DNA of 64,000 nucleotides from Protonemura montana (Eukaryota; Arthropoda; Insecta; Plecoptera; Nemouridae): NCBI GenBank assembly GCA_947568835.1, contig OX387604.1, positions 13,607,076 to 13,671,075 of the forward strand, read 5' to 3'. Shown piece by piece: positions 63,249 to 64,000 of this stretch (position 1 is its first letter; each line of letters starts with the position of its first letter). The notes under the pieces were generated by a model. It saw only the letters and a program-made list of their open reading frames with translations, ran no database searches and was not told where the DNA came from. The position numbers and the translations under genes were made by a program.

Positions 63249-64000
63249 AGTTATAATTCAAGCCACAAGTAGATAAATGTGTCTTAAAGGTACAAGCCTA
63301 TCCTCGCCACGAAACCACTCAACGCCTAATTACTGGATGAGAAATTGTGGGAAATTAATGTTCGTGGCTTTGGAAGGAAACTTCATTCTCTGCTGTTTGA
63401 GACAATGTACAGTCTAACAAAAGCTAGGATACACTTACATGTAGTTCATCAATCAGATATGAATTATGTTGGTCATAAAATTATATGTTACTTGCTGCAA
63501 TTATTTTTGTGTGTGAATTTAATTATTTATTTCCTGGAGAGTGTTTAAATGCTTGTAGATCTTAAGCACGGGACAAGTCATATACAATGCCTAGGTTTTA
63601 ATTCTTTATTTGTGGTAAATGTCCGTACAAAGAATTTATTTTAGTGAGCTCCACTATCGCGGGAGTGTTATGGGGGAACAACAACATCATAACCTTACCC
63701 ATTATTTAAAGAAAATGCAGAATACAGAATTGTAGCTTGTAATTTAATTCAGTTGTTTTATATTTCACCATTTCATGGTGTAAATATTCTCCTCGGTTAT
63801 CAAATGGGGATTGTTTTATTATAGACATTACAGTTCTGATAAGGATCACCTAAAATTAAAGATATACTGACTACAGCCTCATTAGATTGACACTTTCAAG
63901 CTTTTCTTCTGAAAATAGGGCTAAACTTCAAGAATTGGTTCACCTGCCCCATTCATCGATGCTCTCTCCATTATTCCTTTCCTTGTTGGCAAGACTCTGT
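63249..64000. other. Start of an unresolved plus-strand transcript, or non-coding
   Basis: No coding region I can support. The frame at 63345-63548 has no signal peptide at its start and no known motif. Confidence 0.35.

Overview
This is AT-rich nuclear DNA with small introns, long gene-poor stretches and many short tandem repeats. It is almost certainly from an insect. The best order-level clue is an array of short secreted peptides that resemble secapin, a venom and haemolymph peptide known from bees and other Hymenoptera. A hymenopteran is therefore the most likely source, but this is an inference and not proven. I saw no bacterial genes, tRNA or rRNA.

Layout. (1) At 2.1-2.4 kb there is a two-exon gene for a secreted histidine-rich peptide. 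(2) From 5.3 to 10.2 kb, on the plus strand, lie seven different secreted peptides. All share hydrophobic-hydrophobic-x-hydrophobic-Pro, then Cys, 10 or 11 residues, Cys-Arg. Honey bee secapin has the same signature. Copies 2-7 each sit whole, from signal peptide to stop, inside one exon-like unit: an AG 5-9 bases before the ATG and a good splice donor 1-47 bases after the stop. Copies 4 and 5 are so close that no separate 3' end and promoter fit between them. The array therefore looks like one transcription unit, or a set of alternative exons, ending in a shared non-coding 3' exon near 10.53 kb. This is the most interesting thing in the window. (3) From about 10.8 to 25.2 kb I find no supportable gene.

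(4) From 25.3 to 43.0 kb, on the minus strand, seven exons encode most of a carbonic-anhydrase-related protein orthologous to Drosophila CARPB and the vertebrate CA10/CA11 group. All splice phases agree. Two zinc-histidine positions are kept and the third is Gln, so it should be catalytically inactive. Its 5' exons are not found in the window and probably lie beyond 64 kb. Its introns carry an 18-bp composite minisatellite, a 26-unit 14-bp minisatellite and a perfect 156-bp tandem duplication. (5) From 43 to 61 kb there is gene-poor DNA with a decayed LINE reverse transcriptase fragment, a GCGTC/GCGTT array and a CRE-like palindrome. (6) At 61.4-62.9 kb, on the plus strand, a two-exon gene encodes a 334-residue secreted, Ser-rich, cysteine-free protein. 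It may be nested in the CARPB 5' intron. (7) At 63.2 kb a TATA box plus initiator, correctly spaced, suggests the start of another plus-strand gene that runs out of the window.

The small secreted-protein genes (His-rich, secapin-like, Ser-rich) are all on the plus strand and are unlike each other outside their signal peptides. They look like fast-evolving secretory genes around one old, conserved gene. Tissue and function cannot be read from the DNA.
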